Origin: Ascaris suum
Taxonomy: Eukaryota; Nematoda; Chromadorea; Rhabditida; Ascarididae
Length of the DNA: 64,000 nt
Direction of reading: 5' to 3'
Assembly: GCA_013433145.1 (NCBI GenBank)
Contig: CM024174.1
Coordinates: forward strand, 7,534,336 to 7,598,335
A program made the translations under genes and the position numbers. How positions within the stretch are numbered: position 1 is the first letter of the stretch; every line of letters starts with the position of its first letter. Below the pieces are notes generated by a model, which saw only the letters and a program-made list of their open reading frames with translations, did not search any database and was not told where the DNA came from. Below are positions 56,201 through 64,000 of the stretch, one piece after another.

Positions 56201-57450
56201 GTTTCTTTCCTCAACTGCAGTTAGAATTTATAAAACGTTTATATCAGAATCAAATAATTTTCGCAAGTTTAAAGGTACGATCTCTGGCTGCATGTTGACG
56301 CGTCACTGGGAGGAAGTTCGATGATATGCCCTGAGAAACAGCGATCTACTGGGCAAAGTGGAGATGGCGCAATCAATTTGCATCTCTACACAATCGCTTA
56401 TGAATTCACCCATGGCCGTTTTCATTTGGTGAGTTGGCGAGCGAGGCACATGAATATTTCCATTATTTGAAGAAAGCTCCAACGGAGGCACAAAACTATA
56501 AAGTCGGAACCAGAATTCGGAAAGCCCCCTACGCTGCACTCGTTGCAGAGAATATGTGATACCCTTCATGATAAGAGGCTCTATCTTATCGGCGTCTATT
56601 GATAGTGATATACTGAATTTCGTGTTCCAATATTGAGGGATGTCAAAAAGAGCAATTCTAGATCTCAGTCCACCGGTCAAATGCAAATAGGTGTTGCCGT
56701 TGTTGCGATGCCGGTTTTTGGTGGCATATTTTTGCTTCAGTGTCTTTGATTTGCTGATTCAGATTTTTACCGTCTTTTCTTCGGGCTTTCAACATGCTGC
56801 TTTGGCCTGGGTTTGCATCACTCAACGGACAGCCAGTAGTGACTCCTAAGCTGAACTGCGTAAACGGGAACAGTTACCCATAAACGCGTGAGCGAAAACG
56901 TTGGGGGTCTGTCATTTCAAAAATCGTCGAAAGGATGCACATAACGTTGAATTGCAGGACGCGTGACTTGAGCGCTCTTCAGCAAGGGCGTCTTATAGCT
57001 GCTGAGCTCATGAAACAGTATCCAGGTTGGCGTGGCTGAACATATGACAGTTTCCATGATATGAGCTGAGTTACCATGCGAAATATAGTGCAGCCAGTAG
57101 CCGTCGGGACAGGGCGTAGTGCATCAGTGGCACGATTTTATGTCTCTTAGTAACAAATCTCGTTCTGGTCAAAAACTGATCCTGAGTTGAATTCCATGCA
57201 TCTTCACTTCATTACAAAGTCAAGAATCTGCACGTGGCCTAACATAACCCACAAAATTTAGTGCAGAAAGAGCAATGGGTTAGGAAATAATACTTAAGCT
57301 TTATGGAATTATCTAAACGACGTGCCGAGTTATAGTAACATTGCATCACTTGAATCTTTTCTTCTTCGAACCAAATGGATGGTGTTTGCCGCCCTATGCG
57401 CAGTTCTCTTTTTAAGACGTCATGGGGGGCAAGAACTCAGCACTGCTAAG
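50248..57450 (+). pseudogene. Group II PLP decarboxylase-like locus (AADC/HDC family), frameshifted and lacking the catalytic Lys
   Basis: Related to aromatic amino acid and histidine decarboxylases. Exons: 50248-50350, 51794-51907, 52799-52915, 53640-53782, 54409-54534, 55001-55107, 56275-56428, 56958-57025 and about 57330-57450. Motifs in family order: LFGFFPGAQAYVDVVV; DFERTAVDWLANALAIP; GGGYIL joined to GSIMESIMVAMVAARQ; KKMVAYASSQ; DVNGKFEMDVEALEKQL; RPLFVQATMGSPSTG; YDLWLHVDASLGGSSMICPE; then LLGKVEMAQSICISTQ. The Asp of HVDA is kept. Where active members have HK (the lysine holding PLP) this reads TQ, and the active-site His after SSDQ is also absent. Two frame breaks lie within exons, at about 53715-53748 and 56342. 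Splice sites are otherwise normal. An exon between 50350 and 51794 and the C-terminus were not found. Either a pseudogene or a dead paralog with assembly indels. Confidence 0.78.
54172..54384 (+). CDS. Orphan exon-like frame inside a decarboxylase intron
   Basis: Behind the acceptor ATTATTTAG, 70 codons are open up to TAA. The product reads EGPEKLIDGYRAQEISSATA, then LAGGFQVKQDPKSG, and ends near NPQNAVLLEHKR. Composition is coding-like, but it does not correspond to any part of the decarboxylase fold, and splicing it in would end the protein. It may be a fragment of another gene, an alternative terminal exon, or chance. Confidence 0.3.
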   Translation, partial: SAAISEGPEKLIDGYRAQEISSATAFCLAGGFQVKQDPKSGIISVGKRAFGDSCLFLVNPQNAVLLEHKR

Positions 57451-58010
57451 GTCACATCGATACGTTGTTCTCAGAAACTCCTCGCGGTTTTAGAGCGTTA
57501 TGAGTCGGGAGAGGGAGTGGAGAGGGGTCACTATTTCTCGTGTGCTCCTCTTTGTAACGTTCTTTTTCACAGCGCATGCTTATGTAAGCATGTAGCTTCC
57601 ATACTTATCATCACTTGACTCCTCAACGACAGCTCGAACTGTGTCCGTTTAATTTTCGTTGGACGTTTGAAACGTCACCGGGATATTGTAGGATCTTTTC
57701 TTCGTTCTGCGAAGGACGTAAGAGTTTCATACTCTAGCAATCCCATTTGCTCGCAAGGTCGTTTTCGATGCCCCTCCACAGCAATAATCCGTAAATCCCT
57801 CAACTTTTTCCAAATTAATTTCGGTTTAAATAGCTGAAACAAAGCTGTTGCCAAATGGTTCTCGTTTCGTACACCTCTTGTCCGCGTAAAAACGCGGCAA
57901 AAATATAGGGAAAGGGAAGAGGGGTGTCCCCTAAGCAGCTTTAGGAAGGGCGTAGACTAAGAGACGACGAGAGTTAAATACGTTTACAAAGAATGATAAC
58001 AAAGGAGGAG
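57451..58010. other. Junction between decarboxylase relic and retroelement
   Basis: The C-terminal exon of the decarboxylase and the 3' LTR of the minus-strand BEL element would both be expected near here. I could not define TG...CA ends or a target-site duplication, because the matching 5' LTR lies outside the window. Confidence 0.35.
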
Positions 58011-58050
58011 ACATAAAATCCTCTCTCACAACAAAGTGAGGATTTTATGT
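58011..58050. repeat. Perfect 13-bp inverted repeat with 14-nt loop
   Basis: ACATAAAATCCTC at 58011-58023 pairs with GAGGATTTTATGT at 58038-58050. It sits just past the end of the envelope-like tail of the BEL element on the minus strand. Confidence 0.85.
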
Positions 58051-58087
58051 TTCCTTTCTCACAAAATCTCCAGCGAAATCTTCTTGA

Positions 58088-59800
58088 TCATTTCGCTGGA
58101 ATTTTTGTTTTGACTGTTTCGCCATTTGACGCGACACTCCCGAGGCGACGATCCTTGCGCCCAATGATAACTGGTTCAAACCGCATCCGATCGATATGTT
58201 GCCGAAGGCTTTCGATTGTTGATTCCGCTGCATTTTCCTTGATGAAAATAACTGTCGGTTTGGATATTTCGCCTTTCTTTCGAAGTTTCTTCACGAAGGC
58301 CATGCACTTAATCGCTGCAAAAGTAATTATTATAGATACTGCGATGATCGCAATAACGATGAGTAAAGCTTCCCATACTGGAACGCTTCAAAGATATGTT
58401 TTTATTGCTATTAGCTTCTTCTGCAAGCGTTTCAATTTCGTTCCCGAAGTCTGAGAGAGCCGTGCGGCTATCAGAGAACGTTGACATTTTTGCTCTCAAG
58501 CCCCAACGAGCACTTCGTGATTTGAGTAGATCGATCTGCGCTTGAGCTTGTTGTATTGACGTGTCTTGAAGGGTGGCTGACCAGAACACGAGTTCGTTCT
58601 CAATTTCCCCACCGTGGGTTCCCTCGTTGCTCTTTTCAATGATTCCGTTATGTGGAAACACAATTAGTTTGTCGCCTTCTCGTATTGCCGACACGTCGCT
58701 CCGATGAAGCAACAACTTAGCTGCCATCGAAGGGTCACTTCGACTGATGCTCCGAATAAGGATAAGGAAATTGTTTCTCGTTTGACATTGTGTTTCGGCA
58801 TACTTATTTAGGTGCAGTTTGAACTGCTGCAGCCACCTATCAGAAGCGTATTGAAACTTCGCGTTCTCTCGATCGAATCTTGTTCCAAGTTCAACAGAAG
58901 ATATGTTCAGTGCGTGAACTCTTGCCTTTCGGTACCAGTCGGTGACGTTTTTGCTGCTTCCAGTCATCAAATGTGATGAGAATACCGTTTTGCATAGGTG
59001 CAAACGAATGAAGTTGACACTGTTCGGCTTGCGTCCAGCTTTCGTCAAATGCCTCGAGTGGAACGAAAGAAGCTTGAAGTTTGTCAACGATGATCCTCTT
59101 CTCTGTAACCTGTGCGAGATATGTGCCCACTCGGTGCCATGCGCACTGTTCAACGAGCATTTTCTTATCCCATAGAACAATTCGACCATCAGCCATGCAC
59201 TTTCCGGTGGACGCTTTGCAAGCCGTGACGTTTGCCAGACAAGAATCGATATGCACATCATCACCAGTTAACACGTAACCTTCATCCATCTCGTAGTTCA
59301 CAGTAGCAGTACATCTTTCACCAAAGGATGGCGTAAGAAGCGGTTTGACGGTTGAGAGCTCTTCCACCTTTTCGCACCGATCTTTTCGAGCTGGAGCCCG
59401 CTGAAGCGCTTGTGTTCCTAATCTCTTCACAGGCTTGAGCTGTGACGGCCGATATAATTGGTTCTTCAAGAGTTTCGTACATACTGAATCGGAGAAACGC
59501 TCGAGTGCAGATCTTATGAGTGATCTGGAAACAACTGATAGCTTCCACTCGTTTCAATTTTCTTTCGAAAACGCTTACTCTTGTCGTCGTAAGATGGCTG
59601 AACCGTTCTACTGTATAGTTCTGAGTTTCTGGAATTGGTAGTTTTATACCTTGAGTTCCGCTGGCTGCGGCGCTCCCGACGACTAAAGTTAGTAAACCCG
59701 AGATAAGGAGGCAAGGCAGTAGGTAGAAGGGTAGGGTATGTTTTCGTCTTGTGACCGCTTTATTGGATGTTTCTCGGATAACGGTCGTGGAGATTACTGT
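58088..59800 (-). pseudogene. Envelope-like region of the BEL element, broken
   Basis: After the integrase, the same open frame continues into a hydrophobic leader (about 59735-59670), then a Cys-containing, Glu- and Lys-rich ectodomain-like stretch spread over three frames. A coiled-coil-like Gln/Ala/Leu region lies near 58600-58480, a strongly hydrophobic TM segment at about 58365-58300, and a basic tail ends at 58088. Leader, ectodomain, TM and tail are the layout of a membrane glycoprotein, as known for nematode BEL elements. Frame breaks occur around 59.45-59.32, 58.98-58.90 and 58.37-58.31 kb. I do not assign it to a specific virus-derived class. Confidence 0.65.
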
Positions 59801-61073
59801 TGCTGCCGTTGCTGTTATTGCATCTGCTTTGGCTCGAATTTCAAGTGGGAAGAGATTATTGACTGTTCTTTGCACCTTCTTGCCGTTTGAAAGACGAATA
59901 GTTGCTGTTCTCACCTTTGACGGTTCGGGATGTAGGGCTTCAATAACTCCGAGCGGCCAGGTGCCGCGAGGACATGGTGACTCGTTGAGCAGCACTATTT
60001 CGTTGACCTCAGGCGGTCTCTTTTCAGTACTGAATGGCTGTTTATGAGTTGTTTGATATCGTTCTCTCAACATCATGAGATATTCTTCTCGCCATATCGT
60101 CCAAAAGTTATCAAGTTTTGCTGTCGTTTCTTCCCAATATTTCAAAAGCTTTTGGTGGGTGTCACTAGGGTCTCGATATGTGGGGTCTCGTGCATCATTC
60201 TCCAGGCTTCTGAATACTCCCCGGTGAAGAATTACCGTGTGGCAGCAGAAAATCGACTGGTCGTAGAACTGTCGTATTCTCCGATGTGAGGGGGTAATCG
60301 GACGGCAGTTTACCACTGCTTCGACATCCGTCGTCAGTGTTTGAAGTTCTTCTTGCGTCAGCCTTTTCCGTCCAATTGTTTTCTTCATACTGCCTTTTAC
60401 GAGACCGACCATTCTCTCATAGATGCCACCTTGCCATGGCGCGAGTGGAGTAATAAATGACCACTGAATGTTGTGTGCAGCGCAATAGTCGAGAATTGCG
60501 TTGTCCGTCTGGTGCACTTTAGACACAGAGGTGAGTACAGATCGAGCCCAGACGAATTGTGTGCCGTTATCCGAAAGCATTCTCTTAGGAAGTCCTCTTC
60601 TGGAAACAAAGCGACGTAAACACTGAATGAAACCTGGTCCGGATAGATCAGAGGCGACTTCGAGATGTACAGCTCTAGTTGAGAAACAAGTGAATAAACA
60701 GATCCATCGTTTTGTGTGATCCTTTTCATCGGAACGTATCGTAAATGGTCCTATATAATCGACACCTGTATTTTCGAAAGGAGGATGCTTAGATACTCGT
60801 TCCGGCGGATAGGGTGGCATTGGGGGCATCTGAAAGGGCTTGGACTTCCATCGTCGGCAATGAAAGCAATTGTTGAGAGCTCGTTTTAATGGTCTGACGG
60901 CCACGAGGGATCCAGTACGCCTCACGCATCTTCGCGAGAATTGAAGAGATCCCAGCGTGCAAAAGCTCCTCGTGGATATGCAAAATAAGCAACTGAGTTA
61001 TGCGGTTGTCTGCAGGCAAGTAGATTAATAGTGGTGATGAAGCATATTTCATTCTACCTTCGCATTTCCACAA
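59800..61073 (-). CDS. BEL integrase
   Basis: Inserts the element's cDNA into the genome. An N-terminal zinc-finger half is visible (HIHEELLHAG), its partner is CFHC, and a frame break near 60.9 kb separates them. The catalytic core is intact in a 535-codon frame starting at 60925: Asp of VDYIGPF at 60758-60760, Asp of SDNGTQF at 60569-60571 and Glu of YERMVG at 60416-60418, giving a D-D-E triad. A C-terminal segment (RGTWPLGVIEALHPEPSKVR) matches the usual chromodomain-like or DUF5641-type tail of Pao integrases. The frame runs on without a stop into the envelope-like leader. Confidence 0.88.
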
Positions 61074-61158
61074 GCCATCTTTGTCGAGATGAGCATTCCA
61101 CTTTTCTCTTTCTTGCAGACAAATGTCCTCTCTTTGAGCTTGCTTAATCAGTAGTTCT

Positions 61159-61413
61159 TCAGCTCGAGATATTTCGTTTTCCTTTTAAACGATCCCTTTT
61201 CGGGCAATTTCCTTTGAAGCAGGCAACTGCACGCAATACCCATGCTGTCGTTCGCAGTAGACGAGACCATTGGCTGAAACGCATAGCGTTGATGATAGTC
61301 GATGAACGATCATATATTTCACACGCCATGTGCGTATTCGCTGTTGTTGCTTCTGTTTCTAAGTGGTCTTCTGGGCTAGCATTGTCTTCTGACCTAGCAG
61401 TGTGATTTACCAA
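61159..61413 (-). pseudogene. Broken spacer between A17/RNase H region and integrase
   Basis: A short frame in the element between the A17/RNase H block and the integrase. It is basic and Cys-containing but has no recognised motif. In intact BEL elements this part is continuous with the flanking pol domains, so frame breaks on both sides are inferred. Confidence 0.5.
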
Positions 61414-61573
61414 TTGTGGCCACTGCTCACTAGAATAGAGAAGCCAATGTGGTCCATGCCACCATAATTTGTTGTTGATCAGATCGTCGAGGTCACTACC
61501 TCTCGTAGGAATATCGGCCGGATTGGAATCTGAAGAACGTATCCAAATCTGGCATCCGTTTTCCGAATTTCTT

Positions 61574-62176
61574 TTAGGCGATTTTCCACGAATCGATCTT
61601 TCTGATGCACGTCACTGGAGCGAATTCGTTGTAAAGTGCACTGACTGTCAGTCCAAATATACTTGTCGGCGCTTTCCAGTTGCAGCTGCTGTGAGGTGTA
61701 TTCAAGCAGCCTCGTTCAATAAGAGCTCCCATAAGTTCCAGACGAGGAATGGTGGATCCTTTGAGTGGGGCAAGTCGAGTTTTGCATATTAGTAGATGAC
61801 ATTCAATTTCTGAATTCATTTCTGCTCGGTTGTAAACGGCTGAAGCGTACGCTGTCTTCGATGCATCCGTGAAACAGTGAAGTTGCAGAGCAGCTTGCCT
61901 CTTTATGACGAATCGTGGTACTTCAATTGTGCGGTCATTCCAATCACCGCAGATGCTGTCAATCTGCTTGGTTATATTTTCGGGTAACCTCTCGTCCCAC
62001 TTTTGATTCTTTCTCCATAGATCTTGTAGAATTACTTTTAATGGAGTGGACAAAGGAGAGATGTGTCCGGTGGGATCGTATTGAGCAGCGATATAGGACA
62101 ATAGTTGCCGTTTGGTCATTATCGGCTGCTTCGGTGACTTACTTTCCACTGAATATAGTCTGCTGTAGTATTCCAT
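61574..62176 (-). CDS. Pao A17 peptidase-like / RNase H region
   Basis: A 200-codon frame with the Pao signature TKRQLLSYIAAQYDPTG followed by LKVILQDLWRKNQKWDE, characteristic of the A17 region that follows RT in BEL elements. An RNase H-like stretch comes next (CFTDASKTAYASAVY, ICKTRLAPLK, TIPRLELMGAL). The catalytic Asp and Glu positions of RNase H are visible in those two blocks. The end of the frame diverges, suggesting a break near 61.6 kb. Confidence 0.8.
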   Translation of the reverse strand: MEYYSRLYSVESKSPKQPIMTKRQLLSYIAAQYDPTGHISPLSTPLKVILQDLWRKNQKWDERLPENITKQIDSICGDWNDRTIEVPRFVIKRQAALQLHCFTDASKTAYASAVYNRAEMNSEIECHLLICKTRLAPLKGSTIPRLELMGALIERGCLNTPHSSCNWKAPTSIFGLTVSALYNEFAPVTCIRKIDSWKIA

Positions 62177-62329
62177 CGCAGTCCTAGCAGTTTCGCGTTA
62201 GTTGCTTCGTGACGGTCCCTTTCCGGAATTGTTTGTTGAAGGTTGCGTCATTGCTCAGAAATTCGCGAATGTTCATTCGTGCGTCTTCGAATAGTTTCTT
62301 TATATGCGCTCGAACTTGTTGAAGGCCTC

Positions 62330-62969
62330 TTTTGTCGTACGTGCACTGATCAGCACGTTATCCACATAAATTTCTTCCAAATTTCTTCGGCTAATTCTAC
62401 TTCACCGTACGAATCTAGAAGCGTTTTAATTGTTGCCGCGAGGAGGAAGGGACTTGCGTTGAGTCCAAACGGGACTCGAGCAAAGCGAAAGACCTTTAGG
62501 TGCTGTGAGATGGCGGTGAGTTGATATCAGACAGCCATAGAAAGCGAGTCGCATCTCGATCTGGTTTATTGAGAGCCACTGTAGAAAAGCCTTCTCTAAA
62601 TCTCCTATAATTGCAATAGGCATTGAACGAAATCGAAGCAGTATACCACCTAAATTCGGGAGTAAAATGGTCTCTCATAATTGCTTCGTTGATGCTTTTA
62701 GTTCCTCTCGATTTGGAAGAACCATCGAAAACTACTCGAATCTTTGTAGTCGTCTTATGGGGGTTAATTACTGCTTGATGTGGCAAATAGTGACAATGTT
62801 GGATGTGGGTTTTAGTTCCTCTGAGGACTTCTTCGATGACACCACAGTCCTTCTGCTGAGAAAAGATTGCGTCATATTTTTCGAGAAGCTCGCGATCATT
62901 CTGTAAACGCTTCCAAGTTGAAAGCAATCGACCATATGCTAGGCCAAAATTCTGTGGAATTTGCGGCAC
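62330..62969 (-). pseudogene. BEL reverse transcriptase, frameshifted
   Basis: The N-terminal RT block reads HYLPHQAVINPHKTTTKIR and VVFDGSSKSRG. A second frame carries IIGDLEKAFLQ, which holds the first catalytic Asp region. The polymerase box appears as IYVDNVLIS with YVDN at 62357-62368. These three blocks lie in different frames, so the enzyme is not encoded as one piece in this copy. Order and motifs are those of the Pao family. Confidence 0.85.
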
Positions 62970-63378
62970 AAAGTCTCTGAAAGGGAGCTCACTGAATAGC
63001 GACCGTCGATTCTCTTCACCGTTTCCTTGAACATGTCCATTGCTTGTTGGTCTTCATGCTCGGTTGGTGAATCTCGAATACCAAGGAGCTCAATATTCCA
63101 ATAGTTGGAGATTTGCTCAACTTGTTCTGAGGAATGTTGGCTCGCAAATTCCATTTCTTCCCTAGCGTCATCTGGCATTTGTTTTCAATACACACCACTG
63201 CCGGGGCTGCTTCTTTCTTTTCGGCCTGTTTGGACGATAAATATAGCCAACTTTAGTGGGAATTATTCGTAGCCGTTTCCTAGGCGTTTGATTCCTGCAA
63301 GCGGAATAAAGTCGCTGAAATAGTCATGACCGATCAGAATATCTGGAGAACGAATTTTTCGCGGCAGCTTTGATGGCT

Positions 63379-63740
63379 TCAGGTCACCAAAATGAGCTTC
63401 AATGTTTCACCGACAACTTCTAGTTTGCTAGTAATTCGCTTAATTGTGCTTACTCTGACAGCCTTGCGGGTACCGTTCTGAAGTTGAACGGAAATAACAG
63501 TTCGATTTGATTGTATAATTTGCGGCGCACAATCACCAAAAGTGCTTATGCTCAGCTTTTGCGGTGTTGTGCTTAGCCGTAGCCGATTCGCTAAGCGCGT
63601 TGTTATGTACGACTTTTGACTGCCCGAATCAAAAAACATTAACGCTTTCGTTCGGAGTTTGCTTTTTGAGGTTGGAGACCACTACTTCTTTACAGAACAG
63701 CAGTGCTTTATTTCCACTTGCCATATTTGCTGCAATCACT
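63379..63740 (-). pseudogene. Retroviral-type aspartic protease of the BEL element
   Basis: The active-site motif DSGSQKSY (Asp codon at 63628-63630) is followed by a conserved-looking STFG segment and a basic strand. This is the DUF1758-type protease of Pao elements. The motif is bridged by two overlapping frames, and the region after 63379 changes frame again. Confidence 0.75.
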
Positions 63741-63859
63741 TCTTCAGGTGAAAGAGGCTGGTCTGTACCATTCTTCCCCCTTTTCTTGCGATTTGCACCT
63801 CTCCATGCATAGGAGTGAGTTATGATTGCGATTATGGCAAGTAGTAGCAATGTTGCATT

Positions 63860-64000
63860 GCTTTGCAGTCTTGCAGTGAATGTCCCCTTTTCAAACATTT
63901 TGTGCACAATTGAAGTTTATTCGCTCGCTGAATTCTTTTTTCTGTGGTGCTGTACAAAGGGCAGTTGCGATTCCAGTGTGATTCACCACAGAATGCACAT
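63860..64000 (-). pseudogene. Gag zinc knuckles (CCHC) of the BEL element, cut by the window end
   Basis: Two CCHC knuckles are visible (CAFCGESHWNRNC and CTKCLKRGHSLQDC), followed by a third Cys/His cluster that needs a frame change. Zinc knuckles at the end of gag just before the protease are usual in BEL/Pao elements. The rest of gag is outside the window. Confidence 0.8.

Larger units (their letters stand above)
58045..64000 (-). mobile_element. BEL/Pao LTR retrotransposon, truncated by window edge
   Basis: In 5' to 3' order on the minus strand: CCHC zinc knuckles, aspartic protease, reverse transcriptase, A17/RNase H region, zinc-finger integrase, and an envelope-like region. This order, and the Pao-type domains, define a BEL/Pao element. 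The 5' LTR and most of gag lie beyond 64000. Several frame breaks (third zinc knuckle, between RT blocks, before the integrase, within the envelope-like region) mean this copy is probably inactive. It is intronless and in the opposite orientation to the decarboxylase relic next to it. Confidence 0.9.

Overview
This window is eukaryotic and reads as a nematode genome, most likely clade V (rhabditid/strongylid). The evidence is small exons (27 to 204 nt) separated by introns from about 45 nt to several kb, acceptors of the TTTCAG/TTTTAG type, a possible trans-splice acceptor just upstream of one start codon, a two-PDZ protein of a kind expanded in nematodes, and a BEL/Pao retrotransposon with an envelope-like 3' region. 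Most genes here are chains of short exons. I assembled them by hand by requiring splice sites and codon phase to agree; long open frames that ignore splicing are mostly misleading. I name no species.

Layout. (1) 1.9-7.6 kb, plus strand: a PDZ-domain gene ending in a short terminal exon with a poly(A) signal 78 nt after the stop. (2) 18.7-13.0 kb, minus strand: a protein with a signal peptide and a basic tail, family unknown, one exon missing from my model. (3) 26.4-24.5 kb, minus strand: TAF11, the TFIID subunit, with the histone-fold core clear and both ends incomplete. (4) 31.1-26.5 kb, minus strand: several isolated well-spliced exons from one or more unidentified genes. (5) 38.4-32.6 kb, minus strand: an apparently complete SR splicing-factor gene (RRM plus RS domain, 7 exons, 227 aa), with a possible solo LTR in its fourth intron. 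(6) 40.1-49.1 kb, plus strand: a probable type I membrane protein with a Cys-containing ectodomain, one TM helix and a charged tail. It is head-to-head with the SR gene, and the 1.6 kb between their starts holds a 310-bp (AT)n tract. (7) 50.2-57.5 kb, plus strand: a group II PLP-dependent decarboxylase-like locus with normal splice sites but two frameshifts and no Schiff-base lysine, so a pseudogene or dead paralog. (8) 58.0-64.0 kb, minus strand: a BEL/Pao element cut by the window edge, carrying zinc knuckles, protease, RT, A17/RNase H, integrase and an envelope-like region, frameshifted at several places.

The host genes cover transcription initiation (TAF11), splicing (SR protein), scaffolding (PDZ) and membrane or secreted functions. 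I see no sign that they form one pathway. The stretches 7.7-12.6, 18.8-24.4 and 49.1-50.2 kb hold nothing I can defend as a gene, although unlinked short exons may be hidden there.
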